From contig NC_015387.1 of NCBI RefSeq assembly GCF_000195335.1, forward strand, positions 1,794,001 to 1,858,000: a stretch of DNA of 64,000 nucleotides, written 5' to 3'. This stretch comes from Marinithermus hydrothermalis DSM 14884 (GTDB lineage Bacteria; Deinococcota; Deinococci; Deinococcales; Marinithermaceae). The translations under genes were made by a program, and so were the position numbers. This document shows, in pieces, positions 38,483 to 46,819 of the stretch (positions are counted from its first letter, which is position 1; each line of letters opens with the position of its first letter). Below the pieces are notes generated by a model. That model saw nothing but the letters and a program-made list of their open reading frames with translations. It made no database searches and had not been told where the DNA came from.

Positions 38483-39436
38483 TTACCCCTCCCACCGAGA
38501 GAAATATCCATATCGGTATAACAAGGGGAAGGTTACTATTGTGACCAGTGCTTTATAGCGTAGTGGCAATGCAGTAATCCATTCTCTATCTAAGCGAAGC
38601 TGGACTTCTCCTTTAGCAAATTTTGAGGGATTGCCAGAAATATTATGGGTTTGCCTACTCAAGTTAACCATTGAGTCACTAATATAATCAAGATCGCGGG
38701 TATGAAGGCCAAGTTCTCTCAGTAACCAGCTTATAGTTCCCTTAGGGTTCTTAATTAAATCCTCATACCGAACTTTCACATAGTAATCTATCCTATGAGC
38801 TAAAAATTCCATTAGAATATTAGAAGTTTCCCACATTAAAGCACTTTCTAGAGGATGTAATGTACGCATATACGCTATCCTATCCTTTATCTCCCAATTA
38901 CGCTTTTTCCGTTGCCAAGAATGGGCAACGGCTCGACTATCACGAACCAAATGTACGATCCTTAAATCGATTTCCTTCATCAAGCTCAAAATAAATCCAT
39001 GAGAAGGGTCCTTACTGGAATCGACAATAACCTCACATCCTGTAACTTTCTTTATCGAAAGATAAACTTTATACAACAAGTTTAGATACTTTTCGAGTAT
39101 ATCATTAAACGTTTTTCTCCTCAAGTTAGGCCAAATCATTAAAGGGATATATCGAATTCGATCTACTGCCTTTTGTAAGGCAGCAATTTCTTCGAACTTA
39201 GGTTTCTCATCACACTCGGAAAACACCTCCTCCAGGACAGAAGTCCATAAGCTGCACTGCGCAACCGGATCCCCGCACCCGCACAATCTATTTTCAAGCA
39301 AACCGCGCTCCCAAAGATACCTCAACTCACCTATTGAGCAAAACCCTTTATGTTGTCCAAGCACACGATCAAGTAGCGTGCTTCCACTACGCCCGTACCC
39401 TCCTATGAAAACGACTTTTACTTTTTCTGCACCCAC
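38483..39436 (-). CDS. Sulfotransferase (PAPS-dependent)
   Basis: 317 residues. 5'-phosphosulfate loop VFIGGYGRSGSTLLDRVLG near the N-terminus (about 8-26) and 3'-phosphate motif VHLVRDSRAVAHSW (about 165-178). CGCGDPVAQC near residue 52 resembles many sulfotransferase-3 family members. GTG 39436 is preceded by GGAGG. The donor PAPS can be made by the ATP sulfurylase and APS kinase encoded 1.4-3.2 kb upstream on the same strand, so the likely acceptor is the polysaccharide built by this cluster. The acceptor is inference. Confidence 0.88.
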   Translation of the reverse strand: MGAEKVKVVFIGGYGRSGSTLLDRVLGQHKGFCSIGELRYLWERGLLENRLCGCGDPVAQCSLWTSVLEEVFSECDEKPKFEEIAALQKAVDRIRYIPLMIWPNLRRKTFNDILEKYLNLLYKVYLSIKKVTGCEVIVDSSKDPSHGFILSLMKEIDLRIVHLVRDSRAVAHSWQRKKRNWEIKDRIAYMRTLHPLESALMWETSNILMEFLAHRIDYYVKVRYEDLIKNPKGTISWLLRELGLHTRDLDYISDSMVNLSRQTHNISGNPSKFAKGEVQLRLDREWITALPLRYKALVTIVTFPLLYRYGYFSRWEG

Positions 39437-39456
39437 AGCACACCTCCATTATCGAT

Positions 39457-40782
39457 TTACCGGAAAGAAAGAAAAAATACATCCAAGCCTAAAAAGCGAT
39501 AGACCAACACATAAAGCCATGCATTCCACAACACCATTGCAGCCATCGTTGCTAAAGCAGCACCTATCAAGCCCCATATCGGGATCAATAGAGCATTAAG
39601 GCCGATGTTCACCAAAGCGCTCAAGCCATACACCCATGCGCTGAGGTCCTGGTGCCCCGTAAGGCTCATTAGGTACCCTACCGGCCCCACACTCGCATTG
39701 ACAAGCTGCCCCAGCGCGAGTAGTACGAGCGCTGAGTATCCCATAGGAAACTCTGTTCCAAAGAGGCCCAGGACTACTCTTCCTAAGAGGAGTAAGCCCA
39801 ACGTCACGCTCAGCGACGGCCAGAACATCCAGCGAACCGCGGCACTCACCATCCTCTGCAATTCCTCGCGGTCTCCTTTCGTATGAAGCTCAGAAATCAT
39901 TGGTGCCACGATCGCATTCACTGCGACCAATACGAAGCTCACCAGGGCTGCTGTTTTTGTTGCCGCCATGTAGATGCCGGCCTCTTTAGGGCCAAGGAAG
40001 ATACCGATCATCAAAATATCCGCCTGGTTAAGGACGATAAGCGATCCTGAAACCAGCAAGAGCGGGAAGGATACCCGCCACCATCTGGCGGTTTCGTATC
40101 TGGGGGGCATCGAAACCGCTTCTTGCGGAAGCGTTTGCACAAGCCCCCAGCCCTGCACTCCCAAGACAATCAGGAGCGCAAGCGCAAAAGCACTAAGCGC
40201 TGCTACGCCCGTCAAGCCTCCAAGCGAGCTCAGCATCAAGAAGGCCGCGACGAGCACTAATACGGGCTGAAGCACCATGGGGGGGGCGTACGCTAGGGCG
40301 ATCCGTCGCGTGCCGCGTACCATCTCCCTCTGTACACTAACCAAGGCGAGCAGGGGCACGAGCGCCATCCCTAGCAGCAGGGCCGTTGTGTTCATTTGGG
40401 GGGAATGAAGCAGGATCAGGATCCCCCCCCCTACGGCGGCAAGTAAGAGACCCGCAAGTAGCACCAGCTGCCTTACTCGCCGGATAAAGCCCCTGAGGTG
40501 CGCCCAGTCTTCCTTCGCGAGGTACTCCGGAACAAAGCGAAGGGAACCCGTCGTGAACCCCAGCGTAGCCAACACGGATAACAGGTTCGCCCAGGTGAAG
40601 GCGTAAGCGTAAACACCGTACTCCGCAGCACCCATCCAGCGGGCGAGGAGCACTTGTGTTAGGTACTTGAGCCCCGTTCCCGACGCTTGAAGCACAAAAG
40701 CGATCCCTGCACCTCGCGCCAAGGTGGCAAGCATGTCTTGTTGCTTCAGACGGGTCAGGAATCGGGGCAGGGCTTTCAGCAT
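39457..40782 (-). CDS. Polysaccharide flippase (Wzx-like, MOP superfamily)
   Basis: 441 residues, about 12-14 helices. Opening ARGAGIAFVLQASGTGLKYLTQVLLARWMGAAEYGVYAYAF is characteristic of oligosaccharide flippases. GTRRIALAYAPPMVLQPVL and NQADILMIGIFLGPKEAGIYMAATKTA also fit. It moves the lipid-linked repeat across the membrane for polymerisation. Composition is intermediate between the A+T-rich block to its left and the G+C-rich genes to its right. Confidence 0.88.
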   Translation of the reverse strand: MLKALPRFLTRLKQQDMLATLARGAGIAFVLQASGTGLKYLTQVLLARWMGAAEYGVYAYAFTWANLLSVLATLGFTTGSLRFVPEYLAKEDWAHLRGFIRRVRQLVLLAGLLLAAVGGGILILLHSPQMNTTALLLGMALVPLLALVSVQREMVRGTRRIALAYAPPMVLQPVLVLVAAFLMLSSLGGLTGVAALSAFALALLIVLGVQGWGLVQTLPQEAVSMPPRYETARWWRVSFPLLLVSGSLIVLNQADILMIGIFLGPKEAGIYMAATKTAALVSFVLVAVNAIVAPMISELHTKGDREELQRMVSAAVRWMFWPSLSVTLGLLLLGRVVLGLFGTEFPMGYSALVLLALGQLVNASVGPVGYLMSLTGHQDLSAWVYGLSALVNIGLNALLIPIWGLIGAALATMAAMVLWNAWLYVLVYRFLGLDVFFLSFR

Positions 40783-40794
40783 ACCGTGACCACG

Positions 40795-41352
40795 CTAGGC
40801 TCCTTGGCCAACTGTCGGCCGCAGGTACCCGAGTTCCTCGAGCTTCCCCAAAACCTTAGCCACGCTCTCCTCAACGCTCTCCAAGTCCGTGCGGCACTCC
40901 ACCTCCGGGTTCACGGGCGGCTCGTAGGGGTCGTCGATCCCGGTGAAGTTCTTGATCTCCCCTGCCCGCGCCTTTTTATAAAGGCCCTTCACGTCCCGTG
41001 CTTCGCACACCTCGAGGGGCGCGTTCACGTAGACCTCGATGAAGTCCCCGATGTTTCGCCGGACCTCCTCCCGCGTTGCGCGGTAAGGGGAGATCGCGGA
41101 GACCAGGACGATCACGCCGTTGCGGGTGAGGAGGTGCGCGACGAACCCGATGCGGCGGATGTTCTCGTCGCGGTCCTCTTTGCTAAAACCCAGGCCTTTG
41201 GTGAGGTACTGGCGCACCACGTCGCCGTCGAGGATCTCCACCCGGTGGCCGCGCCGCTTGAGTTCGTCGTAGATCGCGCGGGCGAGGGTGGTTTTGCCTG
41301 CTCCGGAGAGGCCGGTGAACCAGACAGTGACGCCACGCTGCTCAACGCTCAC
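40795..41352 (-). CDS. cysC: Adenylylsulfate (APS) kinase
   Basis: 185 residues. P-loop [14 protein letters not shown] (about 12-22), [29 protein letters not shown] (APS site) and the lid [21 protein letters not shown]. It makes PAPS from APS. As sat lies upstream and a sulfotransferase downstream, PAPS for sulfation, not only cysteine synthesis, is a plausible purpose. No PAPS reductase is visible in the window. Confidence 0.95.
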   Translation of the reverse strand: MSVEQRGVTVWFTGLSGAGKTTLARAIYDELKRRGHRVEILDGDVVRQYLTKGLGFSKEDRDENIRRIGFVAHLLTRNGVIVLVSAISPYRATREEVRRNIGDFIEVYVNAPLEVCEARDVKGLYKKARAGEIKNFTGIDDPYEPPVNPEVECRTDLESVEESVAKVLGKLEELGYLRPTVGQGA

Positions 41353-41419
41353 GGTGTTCCTCCTTTTTCGAGTCCGCGCTGTAAGGGCGCGTCATCAAGC
41401 ACCCTGTTCCCTAGTGTAG

Positions 41420-42625
41420 TCACGCCTCGCCGTGGCTCGTGCCAAGTGCGTCACGGTACGCGCGGATCAGGATCTCCGCGACCTCCGGCCGGGTGAACTC
41501 CGGCGGGGGCATCTCGCCGCGGCGCAGCATCTCCCGCACCTTGGTGCCCGAAAGGTGCACGCGGGCCTCCTTGTCGTGCGGGCAGGTCTTGGTCGTGGCC
41601 ATCTGGCCGCAGGCCTTGCAGTAGAAGGCGTGCTCGAACTTGAGGGGGGTGATGCCGAGCTCTTCGGGAGTGAACGCGTCGAAGATCTTTTGCGCGTCGT
41701 AGGTGCCGTAGTAATCGCCGACCCCAGCGTGGTCGCGCCCCACGATGAAGTGCGTGCACCCGTAGTTCTTGCGGGCGATGGCGTGCAGGATGGCTTCGCG
41801 GGGGCCGGCGTACCGCATGGCGGCGGGGAACACCCCGAGCAGCACGCGGTCCGCGGGGTAGTACTTGGAGAGGATCACCTCGTAGGTGCGCATGCGCACC
41901 TCGGCGGGCACATCGTCGGCCTTGGTCGCGCCCACGAGCGGGTTCACGAAAAGGCCGTCCACCATCTCGAGCGCTACCTTTTGCAGGTACTCGTGCGCGC
42001 GGTGGATGGGGTTACGGGTCTGGAAAGCCACCACGGTGCGCCAGCCCCGGCGGGCGAATTCGGCCCGGGTCTCGGCGGGGGTCAGGCGGTAGCGCAAAAA
42101 GTTCTTGTGGGGGATGGGGTTCACAAGCCAGATTGGACCGCCGAGGTAAACGGGGCCGCTCGCGAAAAGCGCCGCGACCCCGGGGTGAGCTGGGTCGTCC
42201 GTGCGGTAGACCTGGCGCGCTTCCTCGCTCTTGTCCGGCCGGTAGATGTCGGTGACGGTCAGGACCGCGAGGGGCCGGTCCTTCCAGGTGAGGGTGATCT
42301 CGGCGTCCAGGCGCAGGGTCTTTGCGAAGGACTCGGGGGCGGGCAGCGTGACCGGGATGGACCAGGGAAGACCGTTGGCGAGACGCATGTCGGCCACGAC
42401 GCTTTGGTAGTCCGCCTCGCCCATGAAGCCCACCAGGGGCGAGTACACGCCGGTTGCGATGCACTCGAGGTCCGCCAGGGAGCGGGGGGTGAGCTCGAGG
42501 GCGGGCAGGGTTTGGGCGTGCTCGAGGAGGTGTTCGCGTTCGGGACCGGTGGCGACACGGTTGATGAGGCGGCCTCCGTGGGGAGGGATCAGTCCGGTCG
42601 GTTTCGGTTGGATATCCAGCACCAT
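41420..42625 (-). CDS. sat: Sulfate adenylyltransferase (ATP sulfurylase)
   Basis: 401 residues, homo-oligomeric type. Active-site motifs [18 protein letters not shown] (about 195-212) and [15 protein letters not shown] (about 288-302), and the Thermus-type zinc-binding segment [16 protein letters not shown] near residue 330. It makes APS from sulfate and ATP, feeding CysC. ATG 42625 has GGAGG upstream and a consensus promoter (see 42663-42691). Gene order sat-cysC with a 67-bp gap. Confidence 0.96.
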   Translation of the reverse strand: MVLDIQPKPTGLIPPHGGRLINRVATGPEREHLLEHAQTLPALELTPRSLADLECIATGVYSPLVGFMGEADYQSVVADMRLANGLPWSIPVTLPAPESFAKTLRLDAEITLTWKDRPLAVLTVTDIYRPDKSEEARQVYRTDDPAHPGVAALFASGPVYLGGPIWLVNPIPHKNFLRYRLTPAETRAEFARRGWRTVVAFQTRNPIHRAHEYLQKVALEMVDGLFVNPLVGATKADDVPAEVRMRTYEVILSKYYPADRVLLGVFPAAMRYAGPREAILHAIARKNYGCTHFIVGRDHAGVGDYYGTYDAQKIFDAFTPEELGITPLKFEHAFYCKACGQMATTKTCPHDKEARVHLSGTKVREMLRRGEMPPPEFTRPEVAEILIRAYRDALGTSHGEA

Positions 42626-42662
42626 AACCTCCAGCGATACGCTCGGTCAGCGTCCATGTACG

Positions 42663-42691
42663 AGTATAGGTGCCCTTGGGGGTGGCGGCAA
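42663..42691 (-). promoter_or_regulatory. Sigma-A type promoter of sat-cysC
   Basis: On the minus strand TTGCCG (42691-42686), 17-bp spacer, TATACT (42668-42663), 37 bp before the sat ATG. It suggests that sat-cysC starts its own transcript, separate from the transporter gene. Confidence 0.7.
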
Positions 42692-42704
42692 TGCCGGGGA
42701 GGGG

Positions 42705-43124
42705 TTACGCCTCCTGGATCCACGTGATGTTCGGGGTGAGGGCTTGAGTGGGTTTGGAGGTGGCGCTGACCAGGACGGGCTCGTGCGTGGGAAGGCGCGC
42801 CAAGTACTCGCTTATGGGGGCTTCCACCACCTCCGTCTCTACGGGGATGCCGTGCGTTTGGGCGTGGGCTTGCACGGTTTGGAGGGTGTCCTGCGCGAGG
42901 AGGCGGTACCCTTCGTGGAGGGCGTGCGCGATGTGTTGGCGGGAGCTGGCTCCGAGCCAGCCCATGGCGCTGAGGTCGTTCACGAGGGTTTCGAGGGTTT
43001 GGGGGTCGATCACGAAGACCGCGTAGAGGGCGCGGTGCGCGGTGTGGGCTTCTTGGAGGGCGCGCTCGAGGCCGCGCGTGTACGCGTAGGGGTTCGTGAG
43101 GATGAGCCGGATCGTGCTTTGCAT
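42705..43124 (-). CDS. Universal-stress-protein-like small protein
   Basis: 139 residues. Alternating pattern of a USP alpha/beta fold: IRLILTNPYAYTRGLERAL, ALYAVFVIDPQTLETLV, LLAQDTLQTVQAHAQTHGIPVETEVVEAP and EPVLVSATSKP. The ATP-binding GxxGxxG(S/T) motif of classic USP proteins is not visible, so nucleotide binding is doubtful. The gene starts directly after the transporter stop, so it may assist or regulate the anion transporter. Confidence 0.65.
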   Translation of the reverse strand: MQSTIRLILTNPYAYTRGLERALQEAHTAHRALYAVFVIDPQTLETLVNDLSAMGWLGASSRQHIAHALHEGYRLLAQDTLQTVQAHAQTHGIPVETEVVEAPISEYLARLPTHEPVLVSATSKPTQALTPNITWIQEA

Positions 43125-44555
43125 CTAGCCTCCCAGTCCTAGCCCTACGAGGGGCCAGTAGGCCCAGCTGGTGAGGAGGAACGCGGCGAGGCCTAGGATC
43201 TTGAGGCGGGCGCCGTGCCGGAAGGCTTCGAGGGGGCGTACGTACCCGCTGCCCACCACGATGGCGATCGCGGGGGTGCTGACCGGCAGCATGAACGCGA
43301 GGCCGGCGGGGAGGGCGACGCCGAGCGTGGCCGCGCGGGGGTCGAGGCCGTACTCGTTCGCGAGGGCGAGGGCGAGGGGCATGAGCACGGCGACCGCGGC
43401 GGAGTTGCTCATGGCTTCGGTGAGGCCGAGGGCGAGGAGGACGATCGCGGTGAAGGCCAGGAGGGGCGTGTCGATCCAGGAGGTGAGGGCGAGCCGGGAT
43501 AAGGCTTCCGCGGCGCCCGTGTCGCGCAGGGCGGCGGAGAGGGCGATGGCGCTGCCGTACATGAGGAAGATGCCCCAGTTCACGTCCTCTTCGATCTCGC
43601 GCCACTCGGTGATGCGCAGGAGGAAGGCGAGGGCCACGCCGAGCAGCGCGATGGTGTCCAGGCCCCAGGCTTCGCCGCGCAGCACCCAGAGGAGGACGGT
43701 GAGCAGCATGACGCTCGCGGTGAGGGTTTCGCGGCGGGAGGGCGGGCCGAGGGTGCGTACGCGCGCCTCCAGGTGACGGCGGGCGTGCGTGAGGTGAATG
43801 GTTTCGTCGCGCCCGAGGAGCCACAGCACCCCGAGCGCCGCAAGGAGCAGCGCGGCCACGGTGGGGAGCGCCCAGAGGGTCCACTCGAGGAAGCTGATCG
43901 TGCGGCCCGTGGTGCTTTGCAGTACGCCGAGCGCGAGGGGGGCCCGCGCGCCGCCTAGGAGGGTGGCCGTGCCGCCGATGACGGCGCCCCAGGCGAGGGC
44001 CAGGAAGGCCGCGAGGCCGAAGCGGCTCCCGGGCTTGGCGCCGGCGGCGCGCACGACCTCGAGCACGATGGGGAACAGCATCGCGGCGACCGCGTGTTCG
44101 CTGATGAAGAAGGAGAGGGCGGCGGGCGTGAGGAGGAGGGTGGCGAGGAGGCGGGGGCGGTTGTGCCCGAAGCGCTGGAGGATGAGGAGGGCGAGGCGCG
44201 TGCTGAGGCCGGAGCGCGTGACGGGGCTCGCGAGGATGAAGGCGCCGAGGATGAAGAACAGGGCTTGGCTGCCGAAGTGCGCGTACGTGCGTTGGTGGTC
44301 AAAAGCGCCGGTGAGGGGCAGGAGGAGCAGGGTGATGAGGCCGGTGACCGCGAGGGGGAGGGTGTTCGTGCCCCAGAGGAACGCCGCGACCGCGAAGACC
44401 GCGAGGGCGCGTTGCCCGTCGGGCGTGAAGCCCGGTAGGGGGAGGATGGTCACCGCAACGTACACGAGGGCCGCCGCTAGGTACCAGAGCCAGCGGCGGG
44501 TGGGGTCCCGGGACCAGCGCCACCAAGTGCGCATGCGGAGCGAAACGCGCGTCAT
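43125..44555 (-). CDS. SLC13/DASS-type sodium:sulfate or dicarboxylate symporter
   Basis: 476 residues with about 11-12 helices. Family signatures: FLWGTNTLPLAVTGLITLLLLP near the N-terminus, ARRHL-type linker, and ALGLTEAMSNSAAVAVLMPLALALANEYGLDP followed by LPAGLAFMLPVSTPAIAIVVGSG, which holds the SNT-type substrate motif (here MSNSAA). The family transports sulfate or C4-dicarboxylates. As sat-cysC are directly downstream on the same strand, sulfate uptake is likely. ATG 44555 chosen over TTG 44579 because GGGAAGG is adjacent. Confidence 0.83.
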   Translation of the reverse strand: MTRVSLRMRTWWRWSRDPTRRWLWYLAAALVYVAVTILPLPGFTPDGQRALAVFAVAAFLWGTNTLPLAVTGLITLLLLPLTGAFDHQRTYAHFGSQALFFILGAFILASPVTRSGLSTRLALLILQRFGHNRPRLLATLLLTPAALSFFISEHAVAAMLFPIVLEVVRAAGAKPGSRFGLAAFLALAWGAVIGGTATLLGGARAPLALGVLQSTTGRTISFLEWTLWALPTVAALLLAALGVLWLLGRDETIHLTHARRHLEARVRTLGPPSRRETLTASVMLLTVLLWVLRGEAWGLDTIALLGVALAFLLRITEWREIEEDVNWGIFLMYGSAIALSAALRDTGAAEALSRLALTSWIDTPLLAFTAIVLLALGLTEAMSNSAAVAVLMPLALALANEYGLDPRAATLGVALPAGLAFMLPVSTPAIAIVVGSGYVRPLEAFRHGARLKILGLAAFLLTSWAYWPLVGLGLGG

Positions 44556-44609
44556 ACCTTCCCGTACGGATGCTAGCACGCGCTGCTGGGTTTTCGCGTG
44601 ACGGGTGGG

Positions 44610-45500
44610 TTACGCCATCGCCGCGCCGAGCCACACGCCGGGCCCTAGGGTGACGCTTTGTCCCGCGCCGACGAGGAGGGTTTCGCCGAGGGGTTCGCCT
44701 TGGATGCGGGTGTAGAGGGCGAAGCTTTCGGGGGGGGTGTGGACGCGGGTGGGGGTGGTGAGGGTGTAGCGGCGGAGGGTGAAGGCGGGGGTGGCGAGGA
44801 GGAGTTCGGCGGGGCCTTCCTTGCGGGGGGTGAACTGGGGGATGGGGGTGGGCTCGAGGCGGGCGACGTCGAGGGCTTTTTCGAGGTGGAGTTCGCGGCC
44901 GCGGCCGTAGTCGTAGAGGCGGTAGGTGAGGTCGGATTTTTGTTGGATTTCGTAGAGGAGGAGGCCGGGGCCGAGGGCGTGGATGGTGCCGGCGGGGGTG
45001 TAGATGAGTTGGTGGGGGTGGACGGTTTCGCGGTGGAGGAGGTTCCAGATGCTGCCGTCCTGGGCGGCTTGGGCGAGGGTTTCGCGGGGGGTGGGGCGCT
45101 CGAGGCCGTAGATGATCTCGGCGCCTGGGGTGGCGTCGAGGATGTACCAGGCTTCGGTTTTGCCGTGGTAGCCGGTGTGGGCTTCGTGGGTGTGGGCGTA
45201 GTGGTCGTCGGGGTGGACTTGGACGCTGAGCCAGTCCGCGGTGTCGATGAGTTTGACGAGGAGGGGGAGGTCGAGGCCGTACTTAGCGTGGGGGGTGGGG
45301 CCGAGGAAGGCGGGGCCGAGTTCGGGGAGGAGGTCTTTGATGGTGCGGCCGGCGTGGGGGCCTTCCGCGACGCGGTTGGTTTCGTAGGCGAGCCAGGCTT
45401 CGCCGATGGGTTCTTGGGTCTTGAGGTTGAGGAGGGTGGGGAGTCGGGTGCCGCCCCAGATGCGGGGGACGGGTTGGGGTTGGAGTTTGAGGGCGTGCAT
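44610..45500 (-). CDS. manA: Mannose-6-phosphate isomerase (class I-like)
   Basis: 296 residues, cupin type. PRIWGGTRLPTLL, LSVQVHPDDHYAHTHE with the two metal His, GKTEAWYILDATPGAEIIYG, HPHQLIYTPAGTIHALGPGLLLYEIQQKSD with another metal His, and YRLYDYGRGR. It interconverts fructose-6-P and mannose-6-P, feeding GDP-mannose for glycans, consistent with the neighbouring polysaccharide genes. GGAGGAG lies about 10 nt before ATG 45500. Confidence 0.93.
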   Translation of the reverse strand: MHALKLQPQPVPRIWGGTRLPTLLNLKTQEPIGEAWLAYETNRVAEGPHAGRTIKDLLPELGPAFLGPTPHAKYGLDLPLLVKLIDTADWLSVQVHPDDHYAHTHEAHTGYHGKTEAWYILDATPGAEIIYGLERPTPRETLAQAAQDGSIWNLLHRETVHPHQLIYTPAGTIHALGPGLLLYEIQQKSDLTYRLYDYGRGRELHLEKALDVARLEPTPIPQFTPRKEGPAELLLATPAFTLRRYTLTTPTRVHTPPESFALYTRIQGEPLGETLLVGAGQSVTLGPGVWLGAAMA

Positions 45501-45539
45501 GGTTCGGCTCCTCCGTTCGGGTATGGGGGTTGGGGTGGG

Positions 45540-45568
45540 CCGGGCGCGGCCCGGTTTTTATTTTAATT
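45540..45568 (+). terminator. Hairpin with U-run upstream of manA (plus-strand orientation)
   Basis: Stem CCGGGC/GCCCGG with loop GCG, followed by TTTTTATTTTAATT. It has the form of a plus-strand terminator, yet no plus-strand gene ends here; it could stop antisense transcripts from the manA region. Confidence 0.45.
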
Positions 45569-45572
45569 GGGG

Positions 45573-45599
45573 GCGCCCGGGAGGGAGACTCCCGGGCGC
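45573..45599 (-). terminator. Hairpin after the cytochrome c gene
   Basis: Perfect 11-bp stem GCGCCCGGGAG/CTCCCGGGCGC with a 5-nt loop, 29 bp past the stop of the leftward cytochrome gene. No U-run follows on the minus strand. Confidence 0.6.
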
Positions 45600-45627
45600 G
45601 GTTCGGGATGCGTGGTGAGGCTAGCGT

Positions 45628-46065
45628 TTAGGGGTTCGGGCGTTGCTTCAGGACGTCTTGGGGCGTGAGCTGGGTTTTGCGGAGTTCGGCGATCTCGTCG
45701 GCGGTGTAGGGCGTGAAGCCTTCGGGGAGGAGGGCGTCGTTGCCCCAGGCGGTGAGGATGTAGTTGAGGATCTCGGCGATCTCGGCGTCGGTGAGGCGGC
45801 CAAAGGGGGGCATGGGGGCGTTGTAGGTCTGGTCGTTGACTTTGATCTGGCCTTGGAGGCCCCAGAGAACGACGCTCGCGAGGTAGGCTCGGCCGTCCTC
45901 GGTTTGGAGGAGGGCGGGCAGGGTGGCGGCGAGGGGCGGGGCGAAGTTGGGGGTTCCGGTGCCGTCTTGTCCGTGGCAGGAGGCACAGTTCTGCTGGTAG
46001 AGGGCGTCTCCGGCCGCGAACCCTAGGCTGAGGAGCAGGGCTAGGCCCACGAGCACTCGTTTCAT
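45628..46065 (-). CDS. Small monoheme cytochrome c (periplasmic)
   Basis: 145 residues with a Sec signal (MKRVLVGLALLLSLGFAAG), one heme motif CASCHGQDGTG (about 30) and a likely Met ligand in NAPMPPFGRLTDAEI (about 88). The C-terminal 35 residues (GFTPYTADEIAELRK...) are an extension beyond the usual fold. ATG 46065 with GGAGG upstream. It is divergent from the Crp/Fnr-type regulator and shares the palindrome at 46107-46118; TATACT (46090-46085) makes a good -10. Possibly an electron carrier for denitrification enzymes. Confidence 0.88.
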   Translation of the reverse strand: MKRVLVGLALLLSLGFAAGDALYQQNCASCHGQDGTGTPNFAPPLAATLPALLQTEDGRAYLASVVLWGLQGQIKVNDQTYNAPMPPFGRLTDAEIAEILNYILTAWGNDALLPEGFTPYTADEIAELRKTQLTPQDVLKQRPNP

Positions 46066-46084
46066 GGCTAACCTCCCGTCCTCG

Positions 46085-46118
46085 AGTATACCGGAGGGGG
46101 GGTTTTGGACATATGTCC
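46085..46118 (-). promoter_or_regulatory. Palindromic Crp/Fnr-type operator with -10 box of the cytochrome c gene
   Basis: Perfect 12-bp palindrome GGACATATGTCC (46107-46118) midway between the divergent cytochrome c and Crp/Fnr-type genes. TATACT on the minus strand (46090-46085) starts about 22 bp from the palindrome centre. Likely bound by the adjacent regulator; this is inference. Confidence 0.6.
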
Positions 46119-46144
46119 TTTTGGGCTTGGGGGAGACTGGGGGC

Positions 46145-46819
46145 GTGACGGTGCGGGTTGAGGCGGTGCTGGCGCGCACTCCGGTGTTTCAGGAGTTGGG
46201 GGGGGAGGACCTCGAGGCGCTCGCGCGGCTCGCGCGGCTTCGGCGCTTGGCGGCCGGGGAGGTGTTGTTTTTGGAGGGGGATCCGGTCGAGCGGTTGTTC
46301 GTGGTGGCGCGCGGGGCGGTGAGGGTGTTCAAGATGGATCCGGGGGGGCGGCGGCAGCTGGTGCTGCATGTGGAGGGGCCGTACCGGGTGCTGGCGGAGG
46401 TCGCGGTGTTTTTGGAGCGGCCGTTTTACCCGGCGTCGGCGGAGGCGATGACGCCGGCGGTGGTGGTGGAGGTGCCGCGCGGGGCGTTTTATGAGCTGGT
46501 GGATCGGCGGCCGCCGGTGGCGCGCGCGTTGATCCGGTACTTGGCGCGGCGGCAGGGGGAGCTCGTGCGGTTGTTGGATCGGGTGGTGTTCCGGGAGGTG
46601 GGGGCGCGGCTTGCGGAGTACTTGTTGGGGCGGCTGGAGCGGGAGGGGCAGGGGTTCGTGCTGCCCACGAACGCGGAGCTCGCGGCGTTTTTAGCGACGG
46701 TGCCGGAGATCGTGAGCCGGAAGTTAGGGCAGTTTTACCGGGCGGGGTGGGTGCGCCTCGAGGCGCGGCGGGTGTGGGTGGTGCGGCCGGAGGCGTTGCG
46801 GGAGCTGGTGGGGGGTTAG
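46145..46819 (+). CDS. Crp/Fnr family transcription regulator (DnrT-like)
   Basis: 224 residues from GTG 46145 (GTG 46151 possible). N-terminal cyclic-nucleotide-type beta barrel (about 10-120: GEVLFLEGDPVERLFVVARGAVRVFKMD, RVLAEVAVFLERPFYPASAEA), dimer helix, then an HTH_Crp domain (about 150-215: LPTNAELAAFLATVPEIVSRKLGQFYRAGWV). No cysteine cluster, so not an iron-sulfur Fnr. Thermus nitrate elements encode a Crp-like regulator, DnrT, that activates nar genes; this is the best analogue here, though not next to the DnrS-like gene. A palindrome lies 27-38 bp upstream. Confidence 0.83.
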   Translation: MTVRVEAVLARTPVFQELGGEDLEALARLARLRRLAAGEVLFLEGDPVERLFVVARGAVRVFKMDPGGRRQLVLHVEGPYRVLAEVAVFLERPFYPASAEAMTPAVVVEVPRGAFYELVDRRPPVARALIRYLARRQGELVRLLDRVVFREVGARLAEYLLGRLEREGQGFVLPTNAELAAFLATVPEIVSRKLGQFYRAGWVRLEARRVWVVRPEALRELVGG

